A DNA stretch of 64,000 bases from assembly GCF_030316135.1 (NCBI RefSeq), contig NZ_CP128185.1, forward strand, positions 1,736,001 to 1,800,000, given 5' to 3'. Both the position numbers and the translations under genes were made by a program. Under the pieces are notes generated by a model. The model worked only from the letters and a program-made list of their open reading frames with translations, searched no databases and was not told the DNA's origin. This DNA comes from Aliiglaciecola sp. LCG003. GTDB lineage: Bacteria > Pseudomonadota > Gammaproteobacteria > Enterobacterales > Alteromonadaceae. This document shows, in pieces, positions 34,120-43,038 of the stretch. Numbering within the stretch: position 1 is the first letter of the stretch; each line of letters begins with the position of its first letter.

Positions 34120-34923
34120 ATGGTGCGGTTAGCCGGTAAGAGAGTATTGGTTACTGGTGCTGCGCAAGGAATTGGCCTAGCCATCGCCAAATTATTTTTA
34201 GAGTCTGCTGCAACCGTGGTACTGACGGATATTGACCATGATAAAGGCCAGCGAGCCGCTGAGAGATTAGCTGCAGGGGCGAGTTATCTTGCCCTCGACG
34301 TCAGTAATGAGAAACAGTGGCAAGATGTTTGTGACGTTATTTTGGCTAAATTTGCTGGCTTAGATATAGTAATAAATAATGCAGGGATAACTGGCTTTGG
34401 TCAAACCACAGGTCCTCATGACCCGGAAAACTTGCATATGGATTCTTGGCATCAAGTTCATCGTACAAATTTAGACGGCGTGGCGTTGGGTTGTAAATAT
34501 GCCATTCGTATGATGAAAACGTCAAAATCAGCTAGTATTATTAATATTTCGTCTCGTTCGGGTATTGTCGGCATCCCGGCTGCAGCGGCATATGCCGCCA
34601 GTAAAGCCGCCGTTAGAAACCATACTAAGTCAGTTGCTCTATATTGTGCAGAGCAGGGCTACCCAATTCGGTGTAATTCTATTCATCCAGGAGCTATTCT
34701 TACTCCTATGTGGGACCAAATGCTCGGTGAAGGAGACGCACGAGCAACCGCAATCGATGCAATTTCCTCTGACATTCCCTTAAAAAAAATGGGCCAACCA
34801 GAAGATGTGGCTTATGCCGCACTTTATTTAGCCTCGGATGAATCAAAGTACGTGACAGGTATCGAGTTAAATATTGATGGTGGAATACTTGCCGGCGCGA
34901 CGGCTGCGCCGCGGAAAGACTAA
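34120..34923 (+). CDS. SDR-family oxidoreductase
   Basis: A 267-residue classical short-chain dehydrogenase. The cofactor motif is TGAAQGIGLAIA near residue 11, the structural NNAG lies near 88, the catalytic serine is in NISSRSG and the catalytic YxxxK in YAASKAA. The aspartate after the second strand (VLTDIDHDKG) points to NAD rather than NADP. It lies 58 bp after the aldo/keto reductase and is the last gene of the carbohydrate locus. Substrate not predictable. Confidence 0.9.
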   Translation: MVRLAGKRVLVTGAAQGIGLAIAKLFLESAATVVLTDIDHDKGQRAAERLAAGASYLALDVSNEKQWQDVCDVILAKFAGLDIVINNAGITGFGQTTGPHDPENLHMDSWHQVHRTNLDGVALGCKYAIRMMKTSKSASIINISSRSGIVGIPAAAAYAASKAAVRNHTKSVALYCAEQGYPIRCNSIHPGAILTPMWDQMLGEGDARATAIDAISSDIPLKKMGQPEDVAYAALYLASDESKYVTGIELNIDGGILAGATAAPRKD

Positions 34924-35217
34924 TTAACGAAGTCGATGATATTGTCATTTTTGATGACCAATTCAAGACTTGATTTATGACTTGAAAAATCCGTAAGTCT
35001 TTGTTTTATATATAATGTTCTTCAATTCTGTTGATTGCGTATCTAATCAACTTTAGCCTTTATATTTATACCAGCCTGCTATATCCTTAGTTTATAAGCA
35101 ATCGGGAAACAAAAAACACTTCCGAATAGGCTCAAAGTAGCTTCTAAGCACCTACAATGTATAAGGTGTGATACGGATATTATCGAAGTGTGGTTTTAAT
35201 CGTGTTGGAGGTTTCCA

Positions 35218-35940
35218 ATGACAAAATTGCGATTACAATACAAAGTTTTTTTCTTGATGCTGATTTGCCAGTATAGCGTTGCACAACCTTTAAATTTTGC
35301 CTCGATTGAAAAATTGATCGAACAGGACATCGGCAGGTCAATCGTGCCTGTATTTTATCAAAAGCTCGGAATCGATATTTTGATCACACCTTTGCCAGCA
35401 GAGCGAGCGCAAAGGGAAGCTGTTAGTGGAGTAAAAGATGGCGAAATCATGCGCATTTGGAGTTATGGAGTTGAAAATCCTGATATGCTTAGAGTGCCAA
35501 CGCCTTACTATTTTGTAGAAACATCCGCGTTTATTGAGCGTGATTCGAATATTATTATCTTAGACAAATCTGACTTGGCTACCTACCGCGTGGCTAGGGT
35601 TAGAGGAGTAAAGCACACTAACAATATTACACAGGGGCTCTCACAAGTATTTGATATGAGTGATACTGAGCAAATGATGAAGTATTTATCTTCTGGGATG
35701 GTCGATGTGGTATTAACCAGTGCAATGGACGGTCAAAATGTGATTGAGCGCCTAGGTTACGAAAATATCAAACAAATTGAGCCCCCCTTAAGAACACTAA
35801 AACTTTATCATTACCTAAACAACAAACATAAGAACCTGTTACCGAAAATCGATGCGGTTATCCGCAACATGAAAGACAGTGGAGAGCTAGAAGCGTTAAT
35901 CTCTTCAGCTAAGTCACAAGTGCTAAATCAGTTACACTAA
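35218..35940 (+). CDS. Secreted solute-binding-protein family 3-like protein
   Basis: A 240-residue protein with a signal peptide (cleavage near SVAQP) and the fold pattern of family 3 periplasmic binding proteins: IDILITPLPAERAQREA, a hinge crossing (YFVETSAFI), then the second lobe with YRVARVRGVKHTNNI and VVLTSAMDGQNVIERLGY. No ABC permease is next to it, so it may be a free-standing sensor or a scavenged domain, as is common in Alteromonadales. GGAGG precedes the ATG. Ligand unknown; the amino-acid ABC role usual for the family is not supported by context. Confidence 0.8.
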   Translation: MTKLRLQYKVFFLMLICQYSVAQPLNFASIEKLIEQDIGRSIVPVFYQKLGIDILITPLPAERAQREAVSGVKDGEIMRIWSYGVENPDMLRVPTPYYFVETSAFIERDSNIIILDKSDLATYRVARVRGVKHTNNITQGLSQVFDMSDTEQMMKYLSSGMVDVVLTSAMDGQNVIERLGYENIKQIEPPLRTLKLYHYLNNKHKNLLPKIDAVIRNMKDSGELEALISSAKSQVLNQLH

Positions 35941-36142
35941 GCACTGGAATAAACCGCATAACTACTCAATTTCATAATATACCACCGGTAATTTAAATCT
36001 TTACTGATTAAACTACATGAAATAAATCGTTTAACTGTTTGCTATTACAAACACTGTTTTAATTGGTTCAGAAAAACTAGTATAAAGCCCGACCATGTGA
36101 GCATACTCCGTTTACGCACCCGCATTAAGATAAAGGTAGACT

Positions 36143-38263
36143 ATGGCAAACTATACAAGGATTGGCACAGCGTCTTTAAGACAAATACCCTTTGATTTCA
36201 AAGGGAATGTTGAGCGTGTTTTAATCGCTATTAAAAAGGCTCAAGACGCAGAAGTTAATCTTTTGCTCTTACCTGAGCTAGCTTTAACCGGATATGGTTG
36301 TGAAGACAATTTCACCTTTCAAGAATTTAATCAAGCATCAGAAGTCGCCTTGTACAAGGTTATTGAGCGATTTACAACGATAAATCATTCTTTTAAACAT
36401 TCTATGCTGGTCGCATTGGGTATGCCTCTTATGTACCCCGGCGGACAGATTTTTAACGCAATAGCAATATTTTCTCAGGCTGGTTTGCATGGTTTTTCGT
36501 GTAAACAATTTTTAGCTCGAAGTGGATTACATTACGAGCCGCGATGGTTTGAAAGGTGGGAGAGGGGGAAAGTGGTGCTTCATCCCAAATTCAAGGTGCC
36601 TATGGGGGATATTGTGGTAGATGCCGATGGTTTGCGTATTGGCTTTGAAACTTGTGAAGACTCCTGGATCAGCAATCGGCCTGGCAGAGATCTTTACCAA
36701 CGTAATGTAGACGTAATTTTAAACCCAAGCGCATCGCATTTTGCGGTGGGGAAGTATACCACAAGAGAACAATTTGTCAGAGAGGGTTCCCGAGCATTTG
36801 GTGTAGTCTATGCCTATGCGAATCTTAGCGGAACTGAAAATGGTACCAGCATATACGACGCGGGATGCTTAATTGCTTCTGAAGGGCAAATTATCTCTAA
36901 AGGTGACCGACTCAATGTTAAAGACGTGCTACTTAACCATACTTTAGTGAATATCAGTGCGAATCGGGTGAGCCGCATTGTAAATAGTGAATCAATTAAA
37001 AATGATGAAACCAATTCAGTCACCATCGCGATAAATTTAAGCCAGCAAAGTGAAGCGTTAAAAATTCTAAAGCTACACAAACAAGCGCAAAGTGCCAATG
37101 ATAATTTGCCAAACTTTTGGCATGGTTTACACGGCGACGATTTAGCTTTCACTGAGATTAGCTATGCTATTAGCAATGGTCTTTGGGATTGGATGATCAG
37201 AACTCGGACATCGGGCTTTGTCGTGAGTTTGTCTGGTGGCGCAGATTCTGGCTTAGTATCTACATTAGTATATTTGTCTCAACGCCTTGCTTTGCAACAG
37301 CTTGGTAGTAAGGTCTACTCCTCCAGAATAGCGCAATGTCTTTCTAGCTCAATTCCGCAACGACATGCAGGACAGGATAAGCTGAAATGGCTTAAACAAG
37401 ACATTATGCCGCTACTACTATGGTGTTTGTACCAAAGCACTGAAAACAGTTCGCAGACAACATTAAACGCAGCGCAGCAGGTTTCGAAGGAAATAGGGGC
37501 CCGATTTGATCATTGGGATATTCAGCCATTGGTGCAGAAATTTACGAATTTAGTCAATGGCTTATACTCCAACAATCCGCTAAGTTGGGAAAAAGATGAC
37601 ATTACGCTGCAAAATATTCAGGCACGTGCCCGCAGCCCGGGCATATGGATGATTGCCAATCGAGAAAACAAACTTTTGATTGCAACATCAAATTTATCTG
37701 AATCTGCATTAGGCTACGCCACTATGGATGGTGATACTTCGGGTGTCATTGCCGCCATCTCAGGCATTTCAAAAAGCACGATCCGTAAAATGAATCTGTG
37801 GCTGGAGAAAGTTGGTATGCCCATCCAATCGGATGCAGGATTTCAGCGAGTTCGATTGAATGAGCTCAAATGGATCAATCTACAACAACCCACGGCAGAA
37901 TTGAGGCCAGATGCTCAAACCGACGAAGAAGATTTAATGCCTTATGAGGTGTGTGACTTTATAATGGAATGTTATCTAGTTAAACAAATGTGGCCGAAAA
38001 GTATTCTAATTGAATTACTTATTACTGGTTATGGCAAAAAATATGATGTTAAGCAATTGGGCTGCTTTGTCGAGCGCTGGTTTAAACTGTTTTGTCGCAA
38101 CCCCTGGAAGCGTTATGGCACCAGAGCTGGCTTCCATATTGAGCAAATTTCCTTAGATCCTAAGACCTTTCACCGCTTTCCATTGTTGAATTCTGGATTT
38201 AGCGAGCCGCTGGAGCAGATGTGGAATTATATTAAAACTAATAGCACAGACGCTTCTGATTAG
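36143..38263 (+). CDS. nadE: Glutamine-dependent NAD(+) synthetase, long form
   Basis: A 706-residue two-domain enzyme that amidates deamido-NAD. The N-terminal nitrilase-type glutaminase has a complete triad: E45 (LPELALTGYG), K121 and C171 (FETCEDSW). The synthetase domain has the ATP loop SGGADSG (364-370), then NIQARARSPG, ATSNLSESALGY and PTAELRPDAQTDEEDL. At about 700 residues it resembles the long Mycobacterium / eukaryotic type rather than the roughly 540-residue bacterial type. It stands alone; the gene upstream is the solute-binding-like protein. Confidence 0.94.
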   Translation: MANYTRIGTASLRQIPFDFKGNVERVLIAIKKAQDAEVNLLLLPELALTGYGCEDNFTFQEFNQASEVALYKVIERFTTINHSFKHSMLVALGMPLMYPGGQIFNAIAIFSQAGLHGFSCKQFLARSGLHYEPRWFERWERGKVVLHPKFKVPMGDIVVDADGLRIGFETCEDSWISNRPGRDLYQRNVDVILNPSASHFAVGKYTTREQFVREGSRAFGVVYAYANLSGTENGTSIYDAGCLIASEGQIISKGDRLNVKDVLLNHTLVNISANRVSRIVNSESIKNDETNSVTIAINLSQQSEALKILKLHKQAQSANDNLPNFWHGLHGDDLAFTEISYAISNGLWDWMIRTRTSGFVVSLSGGADSGLVSTLVYLSQRLALQQLGSKVYSSRIAQCLSSSIPQRHAGQDKLKWLKQDIMPLLLWCLYQSTENSSQTTLNAAQQVSKEIGARFDHWDIQPLVQKFTNLVNGLYSNNPLSWEKDDITLQNIQARARSPGIWMIANRENKLLIATSNLSESALGYATMDGDTSGVIAAISGISKSTIRKMNLWLEKVGMPIQSDAGFQRVRLNELKWINLQQPTAELRPDAQTDEEDLMPYEVCDFIMECYLVKQMWPKSILIELLITGYGKKYDVKQLGCFVERWFKLFCRNPWKRYGTRAGFHIEQISLDPKTFHRFPLLNSGFSEPLEQMWNYIKTNSTDASD

Positions 38264-38419
38264 TATGAGCTGAATAACTTAGAAATAGCATATCCTATTT
38301 TTGTGTGATGGGTGGCAAGTCTAGAACTTGAAACTTGAGCGGGTAAAATGTTAACCTTTTTAGCTGAATTATTAATACATCAAGTATTAACGCGATATAA
38401 GGATATACATTTGAATTTC

Positions 38420-39343
38420 ATGACTACAAAAAAGTTATCCCTGATAATTATCAGTGCCTGTTTTATTTTCATCTCAAATGCAAAAGCCGGAGTTTCAAAT
38501 TGGGTTGATTTCGAATTATCTGGTGGGCATGTGAAAGTTCCTGTAGAAATTGGTGGCAACAGTGGCTACGCCATTCTAGATAGTGGGGCACAGCTTAACG
38601 GTATCAATAAGAGTTTTATTTTTAAGCATAAACTCGAGTTCAACAAAGGCCGAAAAGTAAAAGTGAAAGGTATTTATGGTGTTGAGAGACGACAAAATTT
38701 CTCATCCGTTGAAGTATCAATGTTTGGCCAAAATCTACCCTTCGACTCATTCACAGAGCTATCACTTGGGCATTATAAAAACGCGATTTTGCTCGGCGCG
38801 CCCTTCTTCTCAGCCTTTATTGTTCAAATTGATTATCCCAACAGTAGGCTTAGGTACATGTCGAGAGATGCGATAGATCTGAGTGAGATAAAAAATGTCA
38901 CTATGACCAAGCAAAAAGGGTCTGGTATGCCAATTGTTAAGATCGACATCAATAACGAGAAATCAACATGGTTGATACTCGACACTGGTAATAGTGGCGG
39001 TGTTATGCTCGAACGAAACGCTGCTAAGCGATGGATTGGTAAGTACGCAACCAGTGCTAGTGTGGCTTTTGGTGCCAATAGTATGGGGTTCAACGAGTCA
39101 TTTCGTATACCTAAAGTGCAATTTGGCCCCTATACTCTGGAAAATGTGTTGATTAATGTGCCAGCAGAAGGGCAAAGGTCTCAAGTAGGCAGCCGTTACG
39201 AGAGTTCAGAATCACGTATAAAGGGGAAAAAAGTAGAAGGTTTACTGGGTTTTGATCTTCTACAACACTTTGTCTTAACCCTTGATTACACCAGCGGGAG
39301 CGCTCACATTGCCGCTCCAGTTAGCGAGGGGACAGGGCAGTAG
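38420..39343 (+). CDS. Secreted bilobal retropepsin-like aspartic protease
   Basis: About 308 residues from the ATG at 38420. A TTG at 38411 has a better-spaced AAGGAT site, and an ATG at 38348 is also in frame, so the start is uncertain. A signal peptide (cleavage near SNAKAG) is followed by two aspartyl-protease motifs, ILDSGA (Asp54) and ILDTGNSG (Asp188), one in each lobe. Each is followed by a flap-like segment and a LLGAPFF or LLGFDLL motif at the lobe end. Two active-site aspartates in one chain means a pepsin-like arrangement without dimerisation. Target unknown. Confidence 0.82.
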   Translation: MTTKKLSLIIISACFIFISNAKAGVSNWVDFELSGGHVKVPVEIGGNSGYAILDSGAQLNGINKSFIFKHKLEFNKGRKVKVKGIYGVERRQNFSSVEVSMFGQNLPFDSFTELSLGHYKNAILLGAPFFSAFIVQIDYPNSRLRYMSRDAIDLSEIKNVTMTKQKGSGMPIVKIDINNEKSTWLILDTGNSGGVMLERNAAKRWIGKYATSASVAFGANSMGFNESFRIPKVQFGPYTLENVLINVPAEGQRSQVGSRYESSESRIKGKKVEGLLGFDLLQHFVLTLDYTSGSAHIAAPVSEGTGQ

Positions 39344-39557
39344 TAGATTTTCAAGTCCGTAATTTCATTTGTATTTGAAAAAGTATAGGTTTTATTCTAG
39401 CTTTGTTATGTCCAAGGGGTTGGGTGATTTTCATTTCGCTCCTAGTATTTGGATACAAATAATGGAACAGTTTTCAAATACTAGGTAAGTTGAGACACAG
39501 AGTGCTTGGAGTATATAGGCCTGTTGTGTCCCTTAGGTTAGTAAAACAACAGCCAAT

Positions 39558-39603
39558 AAAAAACCCGCGAAAACCGTTATTGATTAGGTTTTGCGGGTTT
39601 TTT
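39558..39603. terminator. Bidirectional rho-independent terminator of ssrA and the aspartic protease gene
   Basis: AAAAAACCCGCGAAAACC (39558-39575) pairs with GGTTTTGCGGGTTTTTT (39587-39603), with a single bulged G. T-runs occur on both strands. It lies 23 bp past the tmRNA 3' end on the minus strand and 215 bp past the protease gene on the plus strand. Confidence 0.92.
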
Positions 39604-39625
39604 CGATTCTATTCGAATCTATAAT

Positions 39626-39985
39626 TGGTGGAGCTGGCGGGACTTGAACCCGCGTCCAGAAAGCTTCAACCGTTGGTACTACATGCTTATTTTGTCATTT
39701 ATTTAACTAATTCGAACTCCGACAAACAGGATTTCTCATAGCTTTCCCGATACTATTTCGCGGTTCAACCTCGGACAAGTTTCCCTCGCTATTCTATTAG
39801 TATGACCTTCCAAACCTTCACGAATAGAATACGGCTGAAGTGGAAGGGCCTATACAGGTTATTAAGCTGCTAGTGCGTAGTTTTCGTCGTTTGCGACTAT
39901 TTTTTTGCGGCTGTTTAAAGAGGCAAACCGCACCTCTGCATGCACCTAAGGCATCCCGAATCCTGTCGAATCCAAAATCAGCCCC
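39626..39985 (-). ncRNA. ssrA: Transfer-messenger RNA (tmRNA)
   Basis: On the minus strand the gene starts GGGGCTGATTTTGGATTCGA at 39985 and ends with the tRNA-like 3' half, GTTCAAGTCCCGCC followed by AGCTCCACCA at 39626. The tag frame at 39862-39894 encodes ANDENYALAA followed by TAA, the typical gammaproteobacterial proteolysis tag. Length is 360 nt. With SmpB, encoded 1.6 kb away on the same strand, it rescues stalled ribosomes. The terminator at 39558-39603 closes the transcript. Confidence 0.98.
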
Positions 39986-40341
39986 AATGTGTAACCTAAA
40001 TAGATGCAAACCTTCTATTTAGTATTCTGGCAGTATACCACAACTGTTACTAGCAAATACAATGGGTCGTATAAAATTCTTTTAAAACAACAGTTTTGTT
40101 GATTTGTTGAGCAATATCTCGATAAATTAACCGTGATACTAGATTGCTCAGAACAGTTAGAGCTAAATACCGTCAGTTCTGCCAATTTCACTTACTAAAT
40201 CAAAACATAAATTTACAAGCTGTTGTTGGCGTTAATGCCACCGATATGTTCATCGATTAGCTGAAAGTAAGACCTTATATTGGACTAAAAGTTCACTTAA
40301 AGGTTAATCTTACATTATTAAAGTTTTTATAATGGTACAAA
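39986..40341. other. Intergenic stretch with the ssrA promoter
   Basis: Holds the ssrA promoter at its left end (see the separate entry) and an AT-rich leader before the old-yellow-enzyme gene. A TATAAT hexamer at 40328-40333 is only 8 bp before that gene's ATG and has no good -35, so I do not call it a promoter. No gene seen. Confidence 0.5.
40032..40037 (-). promoter_or_regulatory. ssrA promoter, extended -10 element
   Basis: On the minus strand TGGTATACT provides an extended -10 (TATACT) 46 bp upstream of the mature tmRNA 5' end, leaving a 5' precursor to be processed. A TTGTAT lies 19 bp further up and is a weak -35. Confidence 0.6.
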
Positions 40342-41580
40342 ATGACAAGCAAAATATTTGATAGCTATACATTGCCAAGTGGCTTAACCGTTAAAAATCG
40401 ATTAGTAAAAGCGGCAATGGAAGAGAACTTAGCCAATGAGCAGCAACAGCCAGACCAAGCATTGTTTAACTTATATCAGGCTTGGGCGCTAGGCGGAGTC
40501 GGGTTAATAATAACCGGTAACGTAATGATAGATCACCTAGCAATGACCGGTCCTGGCGGTCTTGCCCTTGAATGTGATACGCCTCTTGAGCCTTTTAGCA
40601 AATTGGCTGAAGTAGCCAAGCAAAATAACACTAAAGTGTTAATGCAGATTAATCATCCTGGTCGGCAAGTATTTAAAAAAATGGGTGGTAAAGTGCTGTC
40701 ACCATCTGACGTTGCACTCAATATGGGTAAGCACTCAGGGTTGTTTGGCCATCCCAAAGCTATGACAATAGATGAAATAAGAGATGTGCAGGCACGTTTT
40801 ACAGCCACAGCTGTGAAGGCGCAAGAGGCCGGTTTTGATGGAGTTGAAATTCACGCTGCCCATGGTTATTTGTTAGCACAATTTTTATCACCTCTTAGCA
40901 ACAAGCGTGAAGACGAGTGGGGCGGTAGTATCGAAAATCGGGCTCGTTTGCTGCTTGAAGTGGTTAAGTCTGTGCGAAAAGCATGCGGCGCGGATTTTAC
41001 CGTTGCGGTCAAACTTAATTCCGCTGATTTTCAGCGCGGTGGCTTTGATGTCGATGATGCGCTAGTGGTGGTGAAACTGCTCGAGCCCTTGGCCGTTGAT
41101 TTTGTCGAGTTATCTGGCGGCAGTTACGAAGCGCCTGCCATGCAAGGGCGAACGGCGGATGATAGAACCTTGGCTCGCGAAGCCTATTTTATCGAGTTCA
41201 CCGCGAAAATAGCTGCTCAAACCAGTATGCCTATCATGACCACCGGTGGTATCAAGCGCCTACCTGTTGCACAACAAGTACTCGATTCTGGTGCTCAATT
41301 AGTTGGGCTGGCATCAGCAATGGCCTATACCCCTGATTTACCCAATCATTGGCAGGCCGTTCCGGGGATTGTTGGTACTATTCCATCAGTGAGCTGGAAA
41401 GACAAAACCCTAAGTGGCTTGGCAAACATGGCGATGGTAAAGCGCCAACTGAGAAGATTGGGAAGTGGTAAAGCGGTGAAGTTTGATGCTTCCCCGTTAT
41501 TTTCATTGATTTTCGACCAGGTAAGAGCAGCCAAATTAACCAAGCGCTATCGCAATCACTTCAAAGGAGAAGTGAACTAG
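40342..41580 (+). CDS. NADH:flavin oxidoreductase / old yellow enzyme family protein
   Basis: A 412-residue FMN TIM-barrel ene-reductase homologue. Landmarks are NRLVKAAMEENLAN near the N-terminus, MQINHPGRQ, VEIHAAHGYLLAQFLSPLSNKREDEWGGSIENRARLL split across the active-site helix, and TTGGIKRL near the phosphate site. The C-terminal 60 residues (NMAMVKRQLRRLGSGK) extend past the barrel as in the NADH oxidase-like subgroup. No iron-sulfur domain follows, so it is the short single-domain type. No recognisable strong ribosome-binding site precedes the ATG. Substrate unknown. Confidence 0.92.
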   Translation: MTSKIFDSYTLPSGLTVKNRLVKAAMEENLANEQQQPDQALFNLYQAWALGGVGLIITGNVMIDHLAMTGPGGLALECDTPLEPFSKLAEVAKQNNTKVLMQINHPGRQVFKKMGGKVLSPSDVALNMGKHSGLFGHPKAMTIDEIRDVQARFTATAVKAQEAGFDGVEIHAAHGYLLAQFLSPLSNKREDEWGGSIENRARLLLEVVKSVRKACGADFTVAVKLNSADFQRGGFDVDDALVVVKLLEPLAVDFVELSGGSYEAPAMQGRTADDRTLAREAYFIEFTAKIAAQTSMPIMTTGGIKRLPVAQQVLDSGAQLVGLASAMAYTPDLPNHWQAVPGIVGTIPSVSWKDKTLSGLANMAMVKRQLRRLGSGKAVKFDASPLFSLIFDQVRAAKLTKRYRNHFKGEVN

Positions 41581-41589
41581 TAAAGAGCA

Positions 41590-41615
41590 AAAGCCTAATG
41601 TCTTAATTAGGCTTT
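41590..41615. terminator. Hairpin between convergent genes, overlapping the smpB stop
   Basis: AAAGCCTAAT (41590-41599) pairs with ATTAGGCTTT (41606-41615) around GTCTTA. T-runs are short (CTTTAACTTT on the plus strand, CTTTTGCTC on the minus). It includes the smpB stop codon and probably ends both transcripts. Confidence 0.7.
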
Positions 41616-42086
41616 AACTTTCATCATCCGTTCTTTTTGTCGTGCCCAATCTCGGTCTTTTACTGTGTCACGCTTATCATGGGCATCTTTACCTTTAGCC
41701 AAGTAGATTTCTACTTTGACCCAGCATTGGCTCCAATACATCGCTGTGGCCACAATTGAGTAGCCTTGGCGCTCTCTTGCACCAATGAGTCGATCCAATT
41801 CACGGCGATGCAATAACAGCTTTTTATTTCTGTCTGGATTGCACACAACGTGTGATGAAGCTTGATTTAATGGTGTTATTTTACAGCCATGCAAATAGGC
41901 TTCACCATTTTGGATAAAGACATAACTATCCGTCAAGTTTACCTTGCCTGCGCGGATCCCTTTTACTTCCCAGCCTTGCAATTCTATACCTGCTTCGATT
42001 TTATCTTGCAGGTGAAATTCATGGCGGACTTTTTTGTTCAAAGCAATAGTGTTGCTTTGATTAGATTTTGACTTCTTTTTGTTCAT
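41607..42086 (-). CDS. smpB: SsrA-binding protein SmpB
   Basis: A 159-residue OB-fold protein that binds the tRNA-like part of tmRNA and positions it in the stalled ribosome. It starts with a lysine-rich stretch, then [38 protein letters not shown] divided over the first strands, LHGCKITPL, and the C-terminal [17 protein letters not shown] tail that enters the mRNA channel. Family length and motifs are complete. Divergent from ratA, 128 bp away, which is the usual arrangement in gammaproteobacteria. Confidence 0.97.
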   Translation of the reverse strand: MNKKKSKSNQSNTIALNKKVRHEFHLQDKIEAGIELQGWEVKGIRAGKVNLTDSYVFIQNGEAYLHGCKITPLNQASSHVVCNPDRNKKLLLHRRELDRLIGARERQGYSIVATAMYWSQCWVKVEIYLAKGKDAHDKRDTVKDRDWARQKERMMKVKA

Positions 42087-42214
42087 AGCGGGGGATTATA
42101 TCAGGCGTAATAAATTTGTCTGCACCTGTTGATAAAAATAGTTGAAATTGAAAACCTTATGGCATTTTATGATAAACTTTTAGCAATTTTAAATACTTTC
42201 CCCTAGGAGATTGA

Positions 42215-42646
42215 ATGGCGAGTATTCATCGAAGTGCTCTGGTGGCCTTTAGCGCCGAGTCGATGTTTGATTTGGTTAATGACGTTGAGGCTTATCCGGC
42301 GTTTTTGCCTGGCTGTGCGCAAACAAAAGTATTAGAGCAGGACGAAAATTCGATGAAGGCGGCATTATTGATATCTAAAGCCGGTGTAAAGCAGTGGTTC
42401 ACCACTCACAATGAATTAGCCCGCGGCCAATTTATTAATATGAGTCTAGTTGAAGGGCCTTTTTCCCATTTACAAGGCGGCTGGATGTTTACTGCGTTGT
42501 CAGATGATGCTTGTAAAATTGAACTCAAGTTGGATTTTAGTTTTTCAAGCAAGTTGGCTGAAATGGCGTTTGGCAAGGTATTTAATGCCATTGCAACTAA
42601 CATGGTGAATGCATTTACTGCGCGAGCCAAAGAGGTGTATCAATGA
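42215..42646 (+). CDS. ratA: RatA, START/COQ10-like protein
   Basis: A 143-residue START-like protein of the COQ10/RatA group. The N-terminal strand ([30 protein letters not shown]) is highly typical, and the C-terminal helix ([20 protein letters not shown]) closes the lipid-binding cavity. In E. coli RatA was reported to block 70S assembly, while homologues bind ubiquinone (COQ10); both roles have been proposed. AGGAG precedes the ATG. It overlaps rnfH by 4 bp (ATGA). Confidence 0.93.
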   Translation: MASIHRSALVAFSAESMFDLVNDVEAYPAFLPGCAQTKVLEQDENSMKAALLISKAGVKQWFTTHNELARGQFINMSLVEGPFSHLQGGWMFTALSDDACKIELKLDFSFSSKLAEMAFGKVFNAIATNMVNAFTARAKEVYQ

Positions 42647-42975
42647 CAGATAGCCAAATAACCATTGAAGTTGCCTACGGCCTACCTACTAAACAAGCTT
42701 TGCTTAAAGTTGTGGTAGAACAGGGCACAACTGTAGAGCAAGCCATTCAAGCGTCAGGTGTAATGCGTCGTTTCCCAGAAATAGATTTAACCAGCAATAA
42801 AGTGGGTATTTGGAATCGTACCTGTAAATTAACTGATTTCCCCAAACACGGAGATCGAATTGAGATTTACCGGCCGCTAATCGCTGACCCTAAAGAAGTG
42901 CGCCGTAAACGCGCCGAAAAAGCCAAAGAAGAGGGGCGGGCCGACAAAGTAACCGGTGGACGAGTGAAATCGTGA
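42643..42975 (+). CDS. rnfH: RnfH family ubiquitin-fold protein
   Basis: A 110-residue RnfH (UPF0125) protein with the beta-grasp pattern [20 protein letters not shown], then [17 protein letters not shown] and the signature [22 protein letters not shown]. It ends in a basic tail. Often paired with ratA as here, with which it overlaps by 4 bp. Its function is not settled; it was once proposed as the RatA antitoxin partner and named for rnf-operon linkage in other species. Confidence 0.93.
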   Translation: MTDSQITIEVAYGLPTKQALLKVVVEQGTTVEQAIQASGVMRRFPEIDLTSNKVGIWNRTCKLTDFPKHGDRIEIYRPLIADPKEVRRKRAEKAKEEGRADKVTGGRVKS

Positions 42976-43038
42976 AATCCTTTGCAACTCACCTTGTTGT
43001 TAAATTCTGCCTTAGAAGTAATTTAAGTAACTTTAATT

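Noticed and set aside
23042-34923. Genomic island or mobile element
   Set aside because: I found no integrase, transposase, tRNA junction or flanking direct repeats, and base composition looks like that of the neighbours.
39626-39680. tRNA-like 3' half with a T-arm and CCA end
   Set aside because: It is the tRNA-like end of tmRNA, not a separate tRNA gene.
39818-40022. Open frames of about 60 codons on both strands
   Set aside because: They lie inside the tmRNA gene, which explains the sequence completely.
40328-40333. TATAAT as promoter of the old-yellow-enzyme gene
   Set aside because: It is too close to the start codon and has no -35 partner at normal spacing.
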